From Aphanomyces cochlioides (taxonomy: Eukaryota > Oomycota > Saprolegniomycetes > Saprolegniales > Verrucalvaceae), in assembly GCA_019828595.1 (NCBI GenBank), contig JAHQRK010000011.1, forward strand, positions 372,001 through 436,000: 64,000 nt of DNA, given 5' to 3'. Position 1 is the first letter of the stretch. Each line of letters begins with the position of its first letter. Positions 24,597 through 33,891 of this stretch are shown here, piece by piece. A program made the translations under genes and the position numbers. Under the pieces are notes generated by a model, which saw only the letters and a list, made by a program, of their open reading frames with translations, was not told the origin of the DNA and ran no database searches.

Positions 24597-25736
24597 ATGA
24601 GCGATGGTGCGATCATTGGAGGCATTGCGGCAGGCGTTGTCGTCGTAATTGTGGCGCTTTTCTTCATCTGGCGCTCGTGTAGATCAGGAAGATCGTCCCC
24701 GGATGGCTACGTGAATCAGTCCAACTTTGCGCACTCGACGCGCAATCTACAAACGGGGGGACGATCGAAATCGGGACGATCCAAGTCGGGTGTCACACAA
24801 ACAAGTCGCGGCGGAAACACAGCCATGGATACGTTCCGCCCTATCCAGGCAGCCGCTGCAGCCGATCCATCGGATAATTATTTCCCAGAATTGTTGCCCT
24901 ACCGCATTGACCACAATGAAGTGTTGTTGACGCGCGCGATTTCCCGTGGCGCGTTTGGTGTCGTATGGCTTGGACACTACCACGGTCAACCCGTTGCGAT
25001 CAAGCGTATGATTGAAGGTGACGACCAAGCTGTGCTTTTCTCCAAGGAAATTCAAACTATGGGTCGCCTCAAGTCCCCCAACATTGTCGAATTCCTTGGC
25101 GCGACCTGGACATCCGCTGTTGACTTGAGTGCTGTGACGGAATTCATGGACGGTGGTGACGTCCGCACCTTGCTTGAAAACCCAAAGATTCAATTGAGCT
25201 GGCCTGCACAAAAGGTAAACATTGCCATCGATATTGCCCAGGCATTGGCATACCTCCACGGCCTTACCCCCAAGCTTATCCACCGCGACTTGAAGTCCAA
25301 GAACGTCTTGTTGACTGCCAACATGGTTGCCAAGCTGTCCGATTTTGGTTTGAGTCGAAACCGCAGCTACGAAGAAACCCTCACTGCTGGTGTCGGTACC
25401 GTCCGATGGACTGCTCCTGAAGTCATGCTCGGCGACATTTACTCCGAAATCTCGGATGTCTACTCATTCGGTGTCGTCTTGTCCGAACTGGACACGCGGG
25501 AAATCCCATTTGACGACCAAAAGAGCAGCAGAGCTGGTGGCGCCCCCGACATGTCGATTGTCGTCAAGGTCGCCCGTGGCGAACTCCGCCCCACGTTTTC
25601 CCCAGACTGCCCGCCTTCCATTCTCCAGATTGCCAAGGCGTGCCTGCAGTTTGATCCTGCCCTCCGCCCAACAAGTGCCCGTGTAGTTGAGATGTTGCGC
25701 CAAGCGAAGCTAGAATTCACCCTGGCAGGACAATAA
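24597..25736 (+). CDS. TKL-family receptor-like protein kinase, copy 1 (active type)
   Basis: Intronless, 379 aa. A short extracellular N-terminus leads into one TM helix (about residues 6-26, IIGGIAAGVVVVIVALFFIW) and a basic stop-transfer, then a linker and a kinase domain from about residue 105. All catalytic elements are present: glycine loop SRGAFGVV, Lys in VAIK (about 135), HRDLKSKN (Asp about 231), DFG (Asp about 249), and the TAPEV activation-segment end. HRDLKSKN and SDFGLSR fit the TKL (Raf/MLK-like) class rather than true receptor tyrosine kinases. The extracellular part is too short to bind a ligand alone, so a co-receptor or constitutive role is possible. It is the first of a same-strand array and shares identical DNA tracts with copy 2. 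Membrane location and signalling role are inferred. Confidence 0.93.
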   Translation: MSDGAIIGGIAAGVVVVIVALFFIWRSCRSGRSSPDGYVNQSNFAHSTRNLQTGGRSKSGRSKSGVTQTSRGGNTAMDTFRPIQAAAAADPSDNYFPELLPYRIDHNEVLLTRAISRGAFGVVWLGHYHGQPVAIKRMIEGDDQAVLFSKEIQTMGRLKSPNIVEFLGATWTSAVDLSAVTEFMDGGDVRTLLENPKIQLSWPAQKVNIAIDIAQALAYLHGLTPKLIHRDLKSKNVLLTANMVAKLSDFGLSRNRSYEETLTAGVGTVRWTAPEVMLGDIYSEISDVYSFGVVLSELDTREIPFDDQKSSRAGGAPDMSIVVKVARGELRPTFSPDCPPSILQIAKACLQFDPALRPTSARVVEMLRQAKLEFTLAGQ

Positions 25737-27051
25737 GACTTATATGTATGTATTAGACTTATCTATCAACACCAGGCTCATCCCTTCATGGCTCCTAGAG
25801 CTCTCATCCATCGTGAGTCACTTGGAAATCCTCTTGCAACTGATCCATGCATAGCCAAGACACCGTGGAACTGAATGTTCTGACGCGAGGGACGCAGTTG
25901 CGATGACAAACGACGTTCGCTAGCATTGTCAAGATCGTGACGGATCGTTCCATGTCACTTGCGTGGACATCGCGAGGCTTTTGTCTTTACAAGCGTGCGG
26001 CTGGTGGCATTTTCATAATCCCTGGGCTTGTCTACGAGCAGTAACGCTGACGAACTTGACGTCCTGTTACATCCTGTCGCCGATCGTGCAGAACGCAGGT
26101 TTCGTTGCTTCGTGGAGATAAACGCTCTCTCTCTCCCGTCCTGCTGGTTGCATTGTATGCGCGGAGGTTGTAGCGCATGGAGAACTCTCCATGACTACTG
26201 TATCCTCGCTGCGTATTGGCCGTCAACATGGCCGATGGTTGCTCTATCCATGCCACAATGACTCTAGTCACATCGCTCGGGAACAATCCACACCCACGCG
26301 TTATCCAGCTCTCCTTTGTTCGCATTCCAAACTGCCCTCGCCATCGCATTCCCAGCGGTCCGAGTGAAAGTTTACTAGCCTATCGGGGCTTCGGGGGCAC
26401 TCAGCGCTGTCGCTTCACTACCAGCACGGGACTGAGCAGTGCTGCAGCTCGGTATCATCTCGTCCAGCCTCCGTTTGGTACGTGAATAAACTGTCGACTG
26501 GTCTTGTAGTCAACTTGGTGTCAATTTTTCAAGCGTGCACGAAAATCTCGTCCCAGGATGTGTTGATATCACGCTCTTTCCAACACTGTCGGGATGATCT
26601 ACGCTTCCAAGCATAAATCCCAGCGTGTCTAGAGCCTCTCATGGAGCTGCAGCCTGCATGGTACCAGCACCGACGTCGACTGGAGTTCAAAATCTGTTTG
26701 ACAAGCTAGCGACAACCTCTGGTATACAAACTGCTATATAAAATGTACAGAGTGTTTTTTGTGTCGTAGGTGTTGTTGCTTTTTTTATTTGTCCGGATAC
26801 GGTGCTCCATCGTCATCTCGATCCAATTCTTCAAGATCGCCGCGCTCTTGATCAGCAAAGCATGGGCGATGGATCTGCGCGGCGAATGAGCTCTTTTTGG
26901 GTCCATTCGAAGCGAAAGAAGATGAAGGATGCAAGCAACTTGCCGTTTGTTCGGTCGTCATCCGGATGCCGGCCGGCTGGTCGCGAATGATTTGATTGGC
27001 TCGTAACAATCGTCGTGCAAAGTCGTCAGTGCATTTTCGAACTGGTCCAAG
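25737..27051. other. Spacer between kinase copies 1 and 2
   Basis: About 1.3 kb with no supported gene. Frames on both strands are short and show no kinase or other motifs. An ATTGGCT box near 26994 lies 55 bases upstream of the copy 2 ATG. It may contain decayed kinase DNA, but none could be aligned by eye. Confidence 0.4.
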
Positions 27052-28158
27052 ATGGGAGACGGCGGAATCTATGGCGGCGTCGCTGCCGGCGTCGTTGTGA
27101 TCCTAATTGCAGCTTATTTTATCCACCGCTCTTGGAAAAAGGGCAAGTCGTCGTCGAACGATGGCTATGTCAACCAAACGACGCTCCACACAGCGCGCAA
27201 TCCATTGACTCCAGGTGCAAACAAGTCGAAACGCAACATGAACGTCCCAGAATCCGTCCGTGGCGGGGGGGAAATTCACACAATCGTCGACCCCTCGGTC
27301 GGTTTCTTCCCAGAATTGGTGCCCTTCCGCATCCAAGCCAACGAAGTCCAACTTGTCCGCGCGATCTCCCGCGGCGCGTATGGTGTGGTCTGGCTCGGTC
27401 AATACCACGGACAACCCGTCGCTGTCAAGCGCATGATTGAAGGCGATGACCAAGCTGTCCTGTTCTCAAAGGAAATCCAAACCATGGCCCGCTTGAAGTC
27501 CCCAAATATTGTCGAGTTCATTGGTGCAACCTGGACATCTGCCAGCGACTTGAGCGCCGTGAACGAATTCATGGACGGTGGCGATGTCCGCACCGCCTTG
27601 GAAAACAAGAGCATCAAGCTCTCATGGTCCAACGAAAAGATCAACTGGGCCTTGGACATTGCCCGTGCCTTGGCATACCTCCACGGCCTTACCCCCAAGC
27701 TTATCCACCGCGACTTGAAGTCCAAGAACGTCTTGTTGACGGCCAAGAATGTCGCCAAGCTGTCCGACTTCGGTTTGAGCCGCAACCGCAGCTACGAAGA
27801 AACCCTCACCGCTGGTGTCGGTACCGTCCGATGGACTGCTCCTGAAGTCATGCTCGGCGACATCTACTCTGAAATCTCAGACGTCTACTCGTTCGGTGTC
27901 GTCTTGTCCGAATTGGACACGCGGGAGATTCCGTTCGACGATCAAAAGAGCAGCAAGGGCGGTGGAGATATCGACATGGCGATCGTCGTCCAAGTCGCCA
28001 AGGGTGAACTCCGACCTTCGTTCCTTCCAACCTGCCCGCGAACCATTCTCCACGTCGCCAAGGCATGTCTTCAATTCGACCCAGCGCTTCGTCCATCCAG
28101 TGCCCGCGTCGTCGAGTTGCTCGAACAAGCTAAAGCTGACTTGCAACAAACTGAATAA
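27052..28158 (+). CDS. TKL-family receptor-like protein kinase, copy 2 (active type)
   Basis: Intronless, 368 aa, with the architecture of copy 1: MGDGGIYGG, a TM helix (about residues 6-25), then DGYVNQTTLHTARN and a kinase domain. The catalytic set is complete: SRGAYGVV, VAVK (Lys about 126), HRDLKSKN (Asp about 221), DFG (Asp about 239) and TAPEV. Two blocks of 71 and 53 bp are identical in DNA to copy 1, including synonymous positions, while flanking parts differ. This points to gene conversion or selection on these segments. Substrates and ligand are unknown. Confidence 0.93.
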   Translation: MGDGGIYGGVAAGVVVILIAAYFIHRSWKKGKSSSNDGYVNQTTLHTARNPLTPGANKSKRNMNVPESVRGGGEIHTIVDPSVGFFPELVPFRIQANEVQLVRAISRGAYGVVWLGQYHGQPVAVKRMIEGDDQAVLFSKEIQTMARLKSPNIVEFIGATWTSASDLSAVNEFMDGGDVRTALENKSIKLSWSNEKINWALDIARALAYLHGLTPKLIHRDLKSKNVLLTAKNVAKLSDFGLSRNRSYEETLTAGVGTVRWTAPEVMLGDIYSEISDVYSFGVVLSELDTREIPFDDQKSSKGGGDIDMAIVVQVAKGELRPSFLPTCPRTILHVAKACLQFDPALRPSSARVVELLEQAKADLQQTE

Positions 28159-28309
28159 TATCATCCGTGTCCTTCTGCGCCTCGTCTGCTCCTGCCATCA
28201 ACTCTCCTTGAATCCAACGCAGTTTACACTCTCGCCTTGATCCTCCATGCACCCAGTTCGAGCAGACACTCTAGCAACAGACGGAGTTGAAGCTCATCGA
28301 AAGTTTCTT

Positions 28310-28710
28310 CTCCCGTCATGACAGCTGGCTCGACCTTCATCTCACCGCCCACAACATGGAAATACTATCTTGGAGATGCATCCTCGGTGTATCCGCCATG
28401 TATGATGACTTGACGTGCGGTCCACTTGACATGGTCTGGTGTGGCAGTGCGCTTGTATGGTGGAAAGCTCTCTGGATGCAGCTCCAAGTTGGACAGTCGC
28501 CAGGATCTGAGGCGGCGACAAGCTGTGGAGATACGCAAGAGCCTTGGGCCGACTCAGCTCGACGCCCAGTGTGTCCACGAGTTTCCGCGTGGCATTTAGT
28601 CAACGACAGCACCCAAATCATTGCCCGTCGACAAAGTGGCTCCAATGAACTGCGCAATGTGCGGCGATTGGAGACGAGTAATGCCTGATGGAGAGCACCA
28701 CAAGGCATCA
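28310..28710 (-). pseudogene. Decayed antisense TKL kinase relic
   Basis: On the minus strand, shifting frames give pieces of the same kinase: ITRLQSPHIAQFIGATL, STGNDLGAVVD followed by a stop, KALAYLHSLSPP, and KWTARQVIIHGGYTEDAS. These match the MARLKSPNIVEFIGATW, ALAYLHGLTP and RWTAPEVMLGDIYSE segments of copies 1 and 2 in the right order. There are several stops and frameshifts. It lies between copies 2 and 3 in inverted orientation and may extend to about 28960, where the similarity is too weak to call. Confidence 0.75.
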
Positions 28711-29059
28711 TTCCACTCGACTTGTTTCATCGCCCTGCACGTCGAAAGGCGGTAGCGCACTTGTGCGTCCGTCCTGGCCGAGCAAACGACAGAGAAAGTT
28801 GAACGTGACGATGAGGCTGATGCTGAGCTTGTTCTTCAAAGTTGGTCGTTGCCACTTCACTGTTGTCCAAGGTGCGCTCAATGTGATCAACGTGGCGCAG
28901 CCGAGTGGTGCCTTGACGCTATTTGTAGCTCGTAGCGTTGGACACATTCGTCCATGCGGCGCATGACAGTTTGATGAGACTTGCGTTTGACACTGCTCGA
29001 TCGGGAAATAATATGAGCAGGACGAGACAGACTTGGTGTCAGTGTTGCATTTGACCGCC

Positions 29060-30112
29060 ATGGTTGTTTGGTTGTCCTTGTGCTCGCTGTCTTCGTTCTC
29101 TGTCGTTTCCTCAGAAGCAGCAAATCCACCAGAGGCGCAATTATACCGACAAGGCGACGCTCGACTCGCCAATCCAAGGCCTCAGTCAAACTCAACGATT
29201 CCAAGGACAGCATGGCGACCAACTTGTCGTCTGCTGACGATCCATCGACTGCTCTCTTTCCAGAACTCGCTCCTTATTACATCCAACACAGCGCCGTTCA
29301 ATTCGACCGCCCCATCCACTCAAGCAGTGAGTATAGCGAGGTGTGGCTTGGTCAGTACAACAACGACAAAGTCGCCATGCAATGTTCGCGGCCATCGAGA
29401 GAAGCAGCAGACCGCTTGTCCAAAGATATTCAAGTCATGGCTCGCCTCCACTCGCCGTACATCGTGCGCTTTCTTGGAGCAACTTGGACAGCTCACAACG
29501 ATTTGAGCGCCGTCGTTGAATACATGCCACGTCGGAGTCTGCGTCATCTTTTGCGAGTTGAGTTGGTCGGTGGAGAAGATTAATATGGCATTGGACGTTG
29601 CAAGGGCGCTCGCGTATCTCCACGGTTTGTCGCGTCCTCTTATCCTTTCGACCTTGACCTCGAAGCGAGTCCTTCTCGCAGACACGATGGCCGCGAAGCT
29701 GTCCGTGTTTCGGCTGGATCGAAAGATTCAAGACGAGGCAAGGACGTTGGGCAGTGTCCCTCCATACACTGATCGATGGCTCGCTCCTGAAGTTCTCAAG
29801 GAAGAAAGCTTCACTGATCGCGCTGACGTCTACTCGTTTGGTCGCATTTTGTGCGAGTTGGACACTCGAGAGATTCCCCACGGAAAGGGCGACAACACTC
29901 GAATTCTTCTTGGTGTCGTCACGGACAATCTCAAACCAACAGTTCTGCAGACGTGTCCAAAACCCATCCGTCGTCTCGTTGAGGCGTGCGTCGAGCACAA
30001 TCCAATCCTGCGTCCTTCCAGTTCTCAAGTCGTCGAGATACTGGAGCAAGCCAAGCTTGAATTGAATCAACCCACAAGCAGCGATGTCGTGGAGGCTTCA
30101 GAGATTGTATAG
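29060..30112 (+). pseudogene. Frameshifted TKL kinase/pseudokinase, copy 3
   Basis: The upstream part (TM-like VVLVLAVFVL, then LFPELAPYYIQH and IVRFLGATWT) and the downstream part (VEKINMALDVARALAYLHG to SSQVVEILEQAK) lie in different frames. Compared with copy 4, 14 bases are missing between 29554 and 29555, which breaks the frame inside the alpha-E region. The ATG at 29060 is also out of frame with the TM segment, and the glycine-rich start is lost. The catalytic signature is gone: VAIK became VAMQ, HRD became LST, DFG became VFR. The copy had therefore probably become a pseudokinase before, or as well as, losing its frame. An intron explanation is unlikely because no GT...AG pair restores the match. 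Confidence 0.8.
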
Positions 30113-30363
30113 ATGATACAATGGGCATTGCTCGTACAAATATTTCTTGGTCGATACACCCGCGTGGACACAGCACTGTCGTGGAGAACAACAGACACGA
30201 GGCCAAGTGGTCGATCTTGAGTGAAAACGACAATCTTCGTGGAACTTTCATGACACTCGTGGGCAGAAAGAGCGACGACTGCTCAATCGGGAGCTAATAT
30301 GAGCAGGACGAACTGGACGAGCAGCAAAGAACAGGCTGGAGCACAGAATAACTTTTGACAACA

Positions 30364-31431
30364 ATGGGTCAAGGTTGGATCTATGGCATCGTCGTTGGTG
30401 GATTGCTTGTCGTCGTGCTCGCTGTCTTTGCTCTTCATCGTTGCTTCCGACGCACCAAGTTAGCGGCTGCCGATGGTGACTACGTCCATAAAGCAAGCCT
30501 CCAATCGCCACAGGAAGACCAAACCAAAATTCCAATCCAGTCGTCGTCAGTGGACCCTCCATCGACTGTTCTCTTTCCAGAACTCGTTCCTTTCCACATA
30601 CAACACAGCAACATTCAATTCCTCCGTCAACTCTCTCGAGGACAATATGGCTTCACGTGGCTCGGTCGATACAACAATCAGCCTGTTGCAATTAAAGTCT
30701 CGTCATTCCATGATGACTATGCGTCCAGCATGGCAAAGCAAATTCAAGTCATGGCTCATCTCCATTCTCCCAACATTGTCTGCTTCCTTGGAGCGACGTG
30801 GACCTCAGAGAACGACTTGAGTGCCGTGGTCGAGTACATGCCAGGTGGAAGCCTGCGTGATCTTTTGCGCATTCCCAAAGTCGAGTTGAGCTGGCCAGTC
30901 GAGAAGATCAATGTGGCACTGGACGTCGCAAAAGCTCTCGCATATCTCCACAGCTTGACGCCTTCTCTCGTCCTGAGGAATTTGCATTCGCGGAGGATTC
31001 ACCTCACTGATACAATGGTCGCCAAACTCTCCAACTTTCGACTGGCTCGACATTACGATGTTGAATTGGGCATGTGCTGTGCCATTCCATTTTCGGAACG
31101 GTGGGTCGCTCCTGAAGTTATCATGGGTGAAGACTTCACTGAGCTCGCAGACGTGTACTCGTTCGGTCTCATTCTGTCAGAGCTGGACACGCGGGCGATT
31201 CCTTACAACGACGAGAGGTACCCTCACTTCTTCGTTAAAATTGCCAAAGGTATTCTCAAACCAACGTTTCAACCGACTTGCCCAGCACCAGTCCGTCATG
31301 TTGCCGATGCTTGTCTCCAATTTGATCCAAATCTTCGACCCTCCAGTGCTCAAGTCGTTGAAATGCTGGAGAAAGCCAAACTTGAATTTTATAGCCAATC
31401 CACCGGTAACCATAGCGTCAAGACGTCATAG
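30364..31431 (+). CDS. Intact TKL-family pseudokinase with TM segment, copy 4
   Basis: An uninterrupted 355-aa protein with the same layout as copies 1 and 2 (TM about residues 7-24, GIVVGGLLVVVLAVFAL). The glycine loop is SRGQYGFTW and the VAIK lysine (about 111) is kept. The catalytic-loop HRD is LRN (NLHSRR follows), and DFG is NFR (about 224), so both the catalytic base and the Mg-binding Asp are lost. The rest of the fold is well conserved (WVAPEV, DVYSFGLILSELDTR). An intact frame with specifically lost catalysis suggests a retained pseudokinase, perhaps a partner or decoy for the active copies. That role is inference. The ATG at 30364 was chosen over an upstream TTG. Confidence 0.88.
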   Translation: MGQGWIYGIVVGGLLVVVLAVFALHRCFRRTKLAAADGDYVHKASLQSPQEDQTKIPIQSSSVDPPSTVLFPELVPFHIQHSNIQFLRQLSRGQYGFTWLGRYNNQPVAIKVSSFHDDYASSMAKQIQVMAHLHSPNIVCFLGATWTSENDLSAVVEYMPGGSLRDLLRIPKVELSWPVEKINVALDVAKALAYLHSLTPSLVLRNLHSRRIHLTDTMVAKLSNFRLARHYDVELGMCCAIPFSERWVAPEVIMGEDFTELADVYSFGLILSELDTRAIPYNDERYPHFFVKIAKGILKPTFQPTCPAPVRHVADACLQFDPNLRPSSAQVVEMLEKAKLEFYSQSTGNHSVKTS

Positions 31432-31504
31432 ATAGCTCAGTTCATGTGAAACGCTCATTGCTTGAATAAATATAGCATCTGCAGATTTGTCAATCCAAGT
31501 CGAC

Positions 31505-33294
31505 ATGGTTCCCGAGAAGCAATGGCGCGACAAAGGCGACATGATGGACAAGCGGTAGATTTTGACTGTGCAAATCTTACTCATGCAAGTTTATGCAGTA
31601 CGGCACGCAAGGTGCATGGCACGGATTTCCGTGCTGTCATTGCGAATATTCGCCGTGAGTTCCAACTCAGTCGTCGAGACGACTCGGAGCAACGCAATGA
31701 CAACAGCGCCATGCAAGTGGTGATTCGCAAACGACCAATGCTGGTCCATGAGCCAAAGAAGAAAGAGTTTGACGTCGTCACTTGCGTGGGAGACCATACT
31801 GTTGTCGTTCATGACTGTCAAATGTACGCAGGTACGCTTGGAACCTTGTCTCTCTCCGCTATCTCTTATGTTGCTCACCAGACATGAAGCGAAAGTTTAT
31901 TGAAAACCGCTCACGCCCGTTTTCCAAGGTCTTTTCAGAGACTGCATCGACGGACCAAGTCTTTGACGACGTGGCAAAACCACTCGTCGAGCATGCCATC
32001 GCTGGCGGTCAGTCCGTGATCATGATGTAGAACGTGTTGTCCGAGGACGACTTGAACATCTTCCTGAGTAGGTATGGCCAAACAGGCTCTGGGAAAACGC
32101 ATACGATGCAGGGCTTGTACAAGGTTTTGTGCCTTTTCTCGCAGCTCAGGTCATCTTCGTCGATAGAAAATGGCGGACATGCTCTTTGGAAACAATGTGG
32201 GCGATGACATGCGTGTGGTTGTCACGGCGGTTGAAATTGCAGGCGCAAAGTGCTTTGGTAAACTTTTTGGTTGACTCCATCGACTGACGTGGACCTAGAT
32301 TTACTGAGACGTCGTCAAAAAGTTTCCGTTTGTGATACGAACGGCGGTGACAGCAAGCTCTTGAACGTCACGGAGCGAAATGTGGATTCGAGTGCGCGTC
32401 TTGTCGAAACAATTCAAGAGGCATTGGCTCAACGAGCTACTGAAGCGGTAGGTTTTGAAACCAGCAAGATTATTCACACTGCGACACAGACGGCTGTCAA
32501 CAGTGTGTCGTCTCGCTCTCACTTTCTTTGCCGTCTTGGACTCGTGGACGAGAGAAAGCGAGGGCAACTCACACTCCTTGACTTGGCTGGCAGTGAACGC
32601 AATGAAGATTCGTTTCACCATACTGCCGACAGACGCCGCGAAGCCATTGAGATCAATTCGAGCCATCTAGCCTTGAAACAATGTGTTCAAGCCCTGGGCC
32701 AGCAAGACACGACTGGATTTGTGCCATACAGAGCATCGACCTTGACGCGGCTGCTCAAGGACTCGCTCTGGGCAAAAGACGCTCGGGCAGCAGTGATTGC
32801 GACGATTTCGCCCATTGCAACTGGTACGCTTTGATGTAATCGTGGAGTTGAGACTTGTATGGATAGACACGGAGCATACACTGCACACGCTTCAATACGC
32901 AAGCATGATGCTCGTCGACGCGCCAGAAGAGATCAAGGAACGAGTGGAAGTTCCAACAGCAGTCGAGGAAGCCAAAACCAAGGTACGCGGCAAAACAAAA
33001 GGAACAAAACTTCTCATGGGGGAATTTCAGGCGATCAAAGATTGGGATAATTCTGACGTGATTGACTGGTGGCAATCGCTCAAACGTGGACTCTTTACCA
33101 AGTACAGCAGCAACCTCCGAGGTGTCGATGGCAAAATGCTCCTTCGTCTCGGATTACCAAGAATTATTCAGTTGTGCAACAACAATGCAATTGATGGCGA
33201 GGCGGTCTTCAAGTGCCTCCAGAAGGAAAAAGCCCAAGACGACAAAGCTGATAAAGAACGTCGCATGCGAAATGCCGCCGCGCGAAAGAAGTGA
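31505..33294 (+). CDS. Kinesin-13-like motor protein with C-terminal SAM domain (507 aa, 7 exons)
   Basis: Exons 31505-31554, 31599-31831, 31882-32026, 32072-32123, 32167-32257, 32299-32823 and 32867-33294 add to 508 codons; introns are 41-50 nt. The motor starts at about residue 70 with VVIRKRPM, the form typical of kinesin-13, and has P-loop GQTGSGKTHT, switch I NSVSSRSH and switch II DLAGSER. The usual INxSLLALK helix reads INSSHLALK. After the motor and a charged linker comes a SAM-like domain (WDNSDVIDWWQSL ... GVDGKMLLRLGL). Kinesin-13 motors depolymerise microtubule ends in spindles and flagella; SAM domains mediate oligomerisation. The start at 31505 uses a 44-nt first intron; an intronless start at 31522 is the alternative. 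Confidence 0.9.
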
Positions 33295-33516
33295 TCATTA
33301 CAATACCGTCTTGCTCAGTGCGTTGATAACAACAAAATATTCATCGACCAAGCCATTCATTTCTCTGAAAGCAATTCGTTCGTGCGCTAGCGCTACGGTA
33401 CAAAAACGTTTTAAAAGCCACGGAGGGGTCTTCCTCATGCATCTTGGATGGGCAATTGATTCCAGATTGAATTTGTCGTCATGTGTGCTCTTTGTAGGTA
33501 CCAAAAATGCTGAAAG

Positions 33517-33618
33517 ATGAATCCCACTTGTCGTCAATTTAGCTACGTTTTGGCGGCAATGATAGTAATCGTCAGCGGCATCCTTGCAATTGTCGTCTTC
33601 TCTCTGCCTTTAGTCTGA
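33517..33618 (+). CDS. Possible 33-aa single-TM peptide
   Basis: ATG at 33517, stop at 33616-33618. The peptide has a short polar start (MNPTCRQFSYV) followed by a hydrophobic stretch long enough for one TM helix. A TTTGTAG splice-acceptor-like sequence lies just upstream, so it could instead be the last exon of a longer unseen gene. The rest of 33295-33891 shows no supported gene. Length alone makes this weak. Confidence 0.2.
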   Translation: MNPTCRQFSYVLAAMIVIVSGILAIVVFSLPLV

Positions 33619-33891
33619 ACGCATGATCGAGCAATTTGATCTCTTTTCACGGCGCTGTACAGTCTAACGACACCAAACAGACTCGAATGCAAAGTTGCTC
33701 AAGCAAGGCACGTTGCAAGTAACTTCTTGGCGCACCAGAGGGCTGGAAAACCTCGGCAAAATCCAAATGCATTTTCATGGATGACTGGGATGGCATCTAA
33801 GCTCACAATGCAAAATCATCCCACCGCACATTCTTGTCGTGTTGTGAATCTTGATCCATGCTGAACTCTGCAATGTCATATTCGTGATTGG

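Noticed and set aside
28688..29172. 154-aa minus-strand gene upstream of kinase copy 3
   Set aside because: It overlaps the copy 3 start region and shows no family motif; at best it includes decayed N-lobe DNA of the antisense relic.
29557..29600. Intron in kinase copy 3 instead of a frameshift
   Set aside because: DNA alignment with copy 4 shows a clean 14-base loss and no GT...AG pair fits; all sibling copies are intronless.
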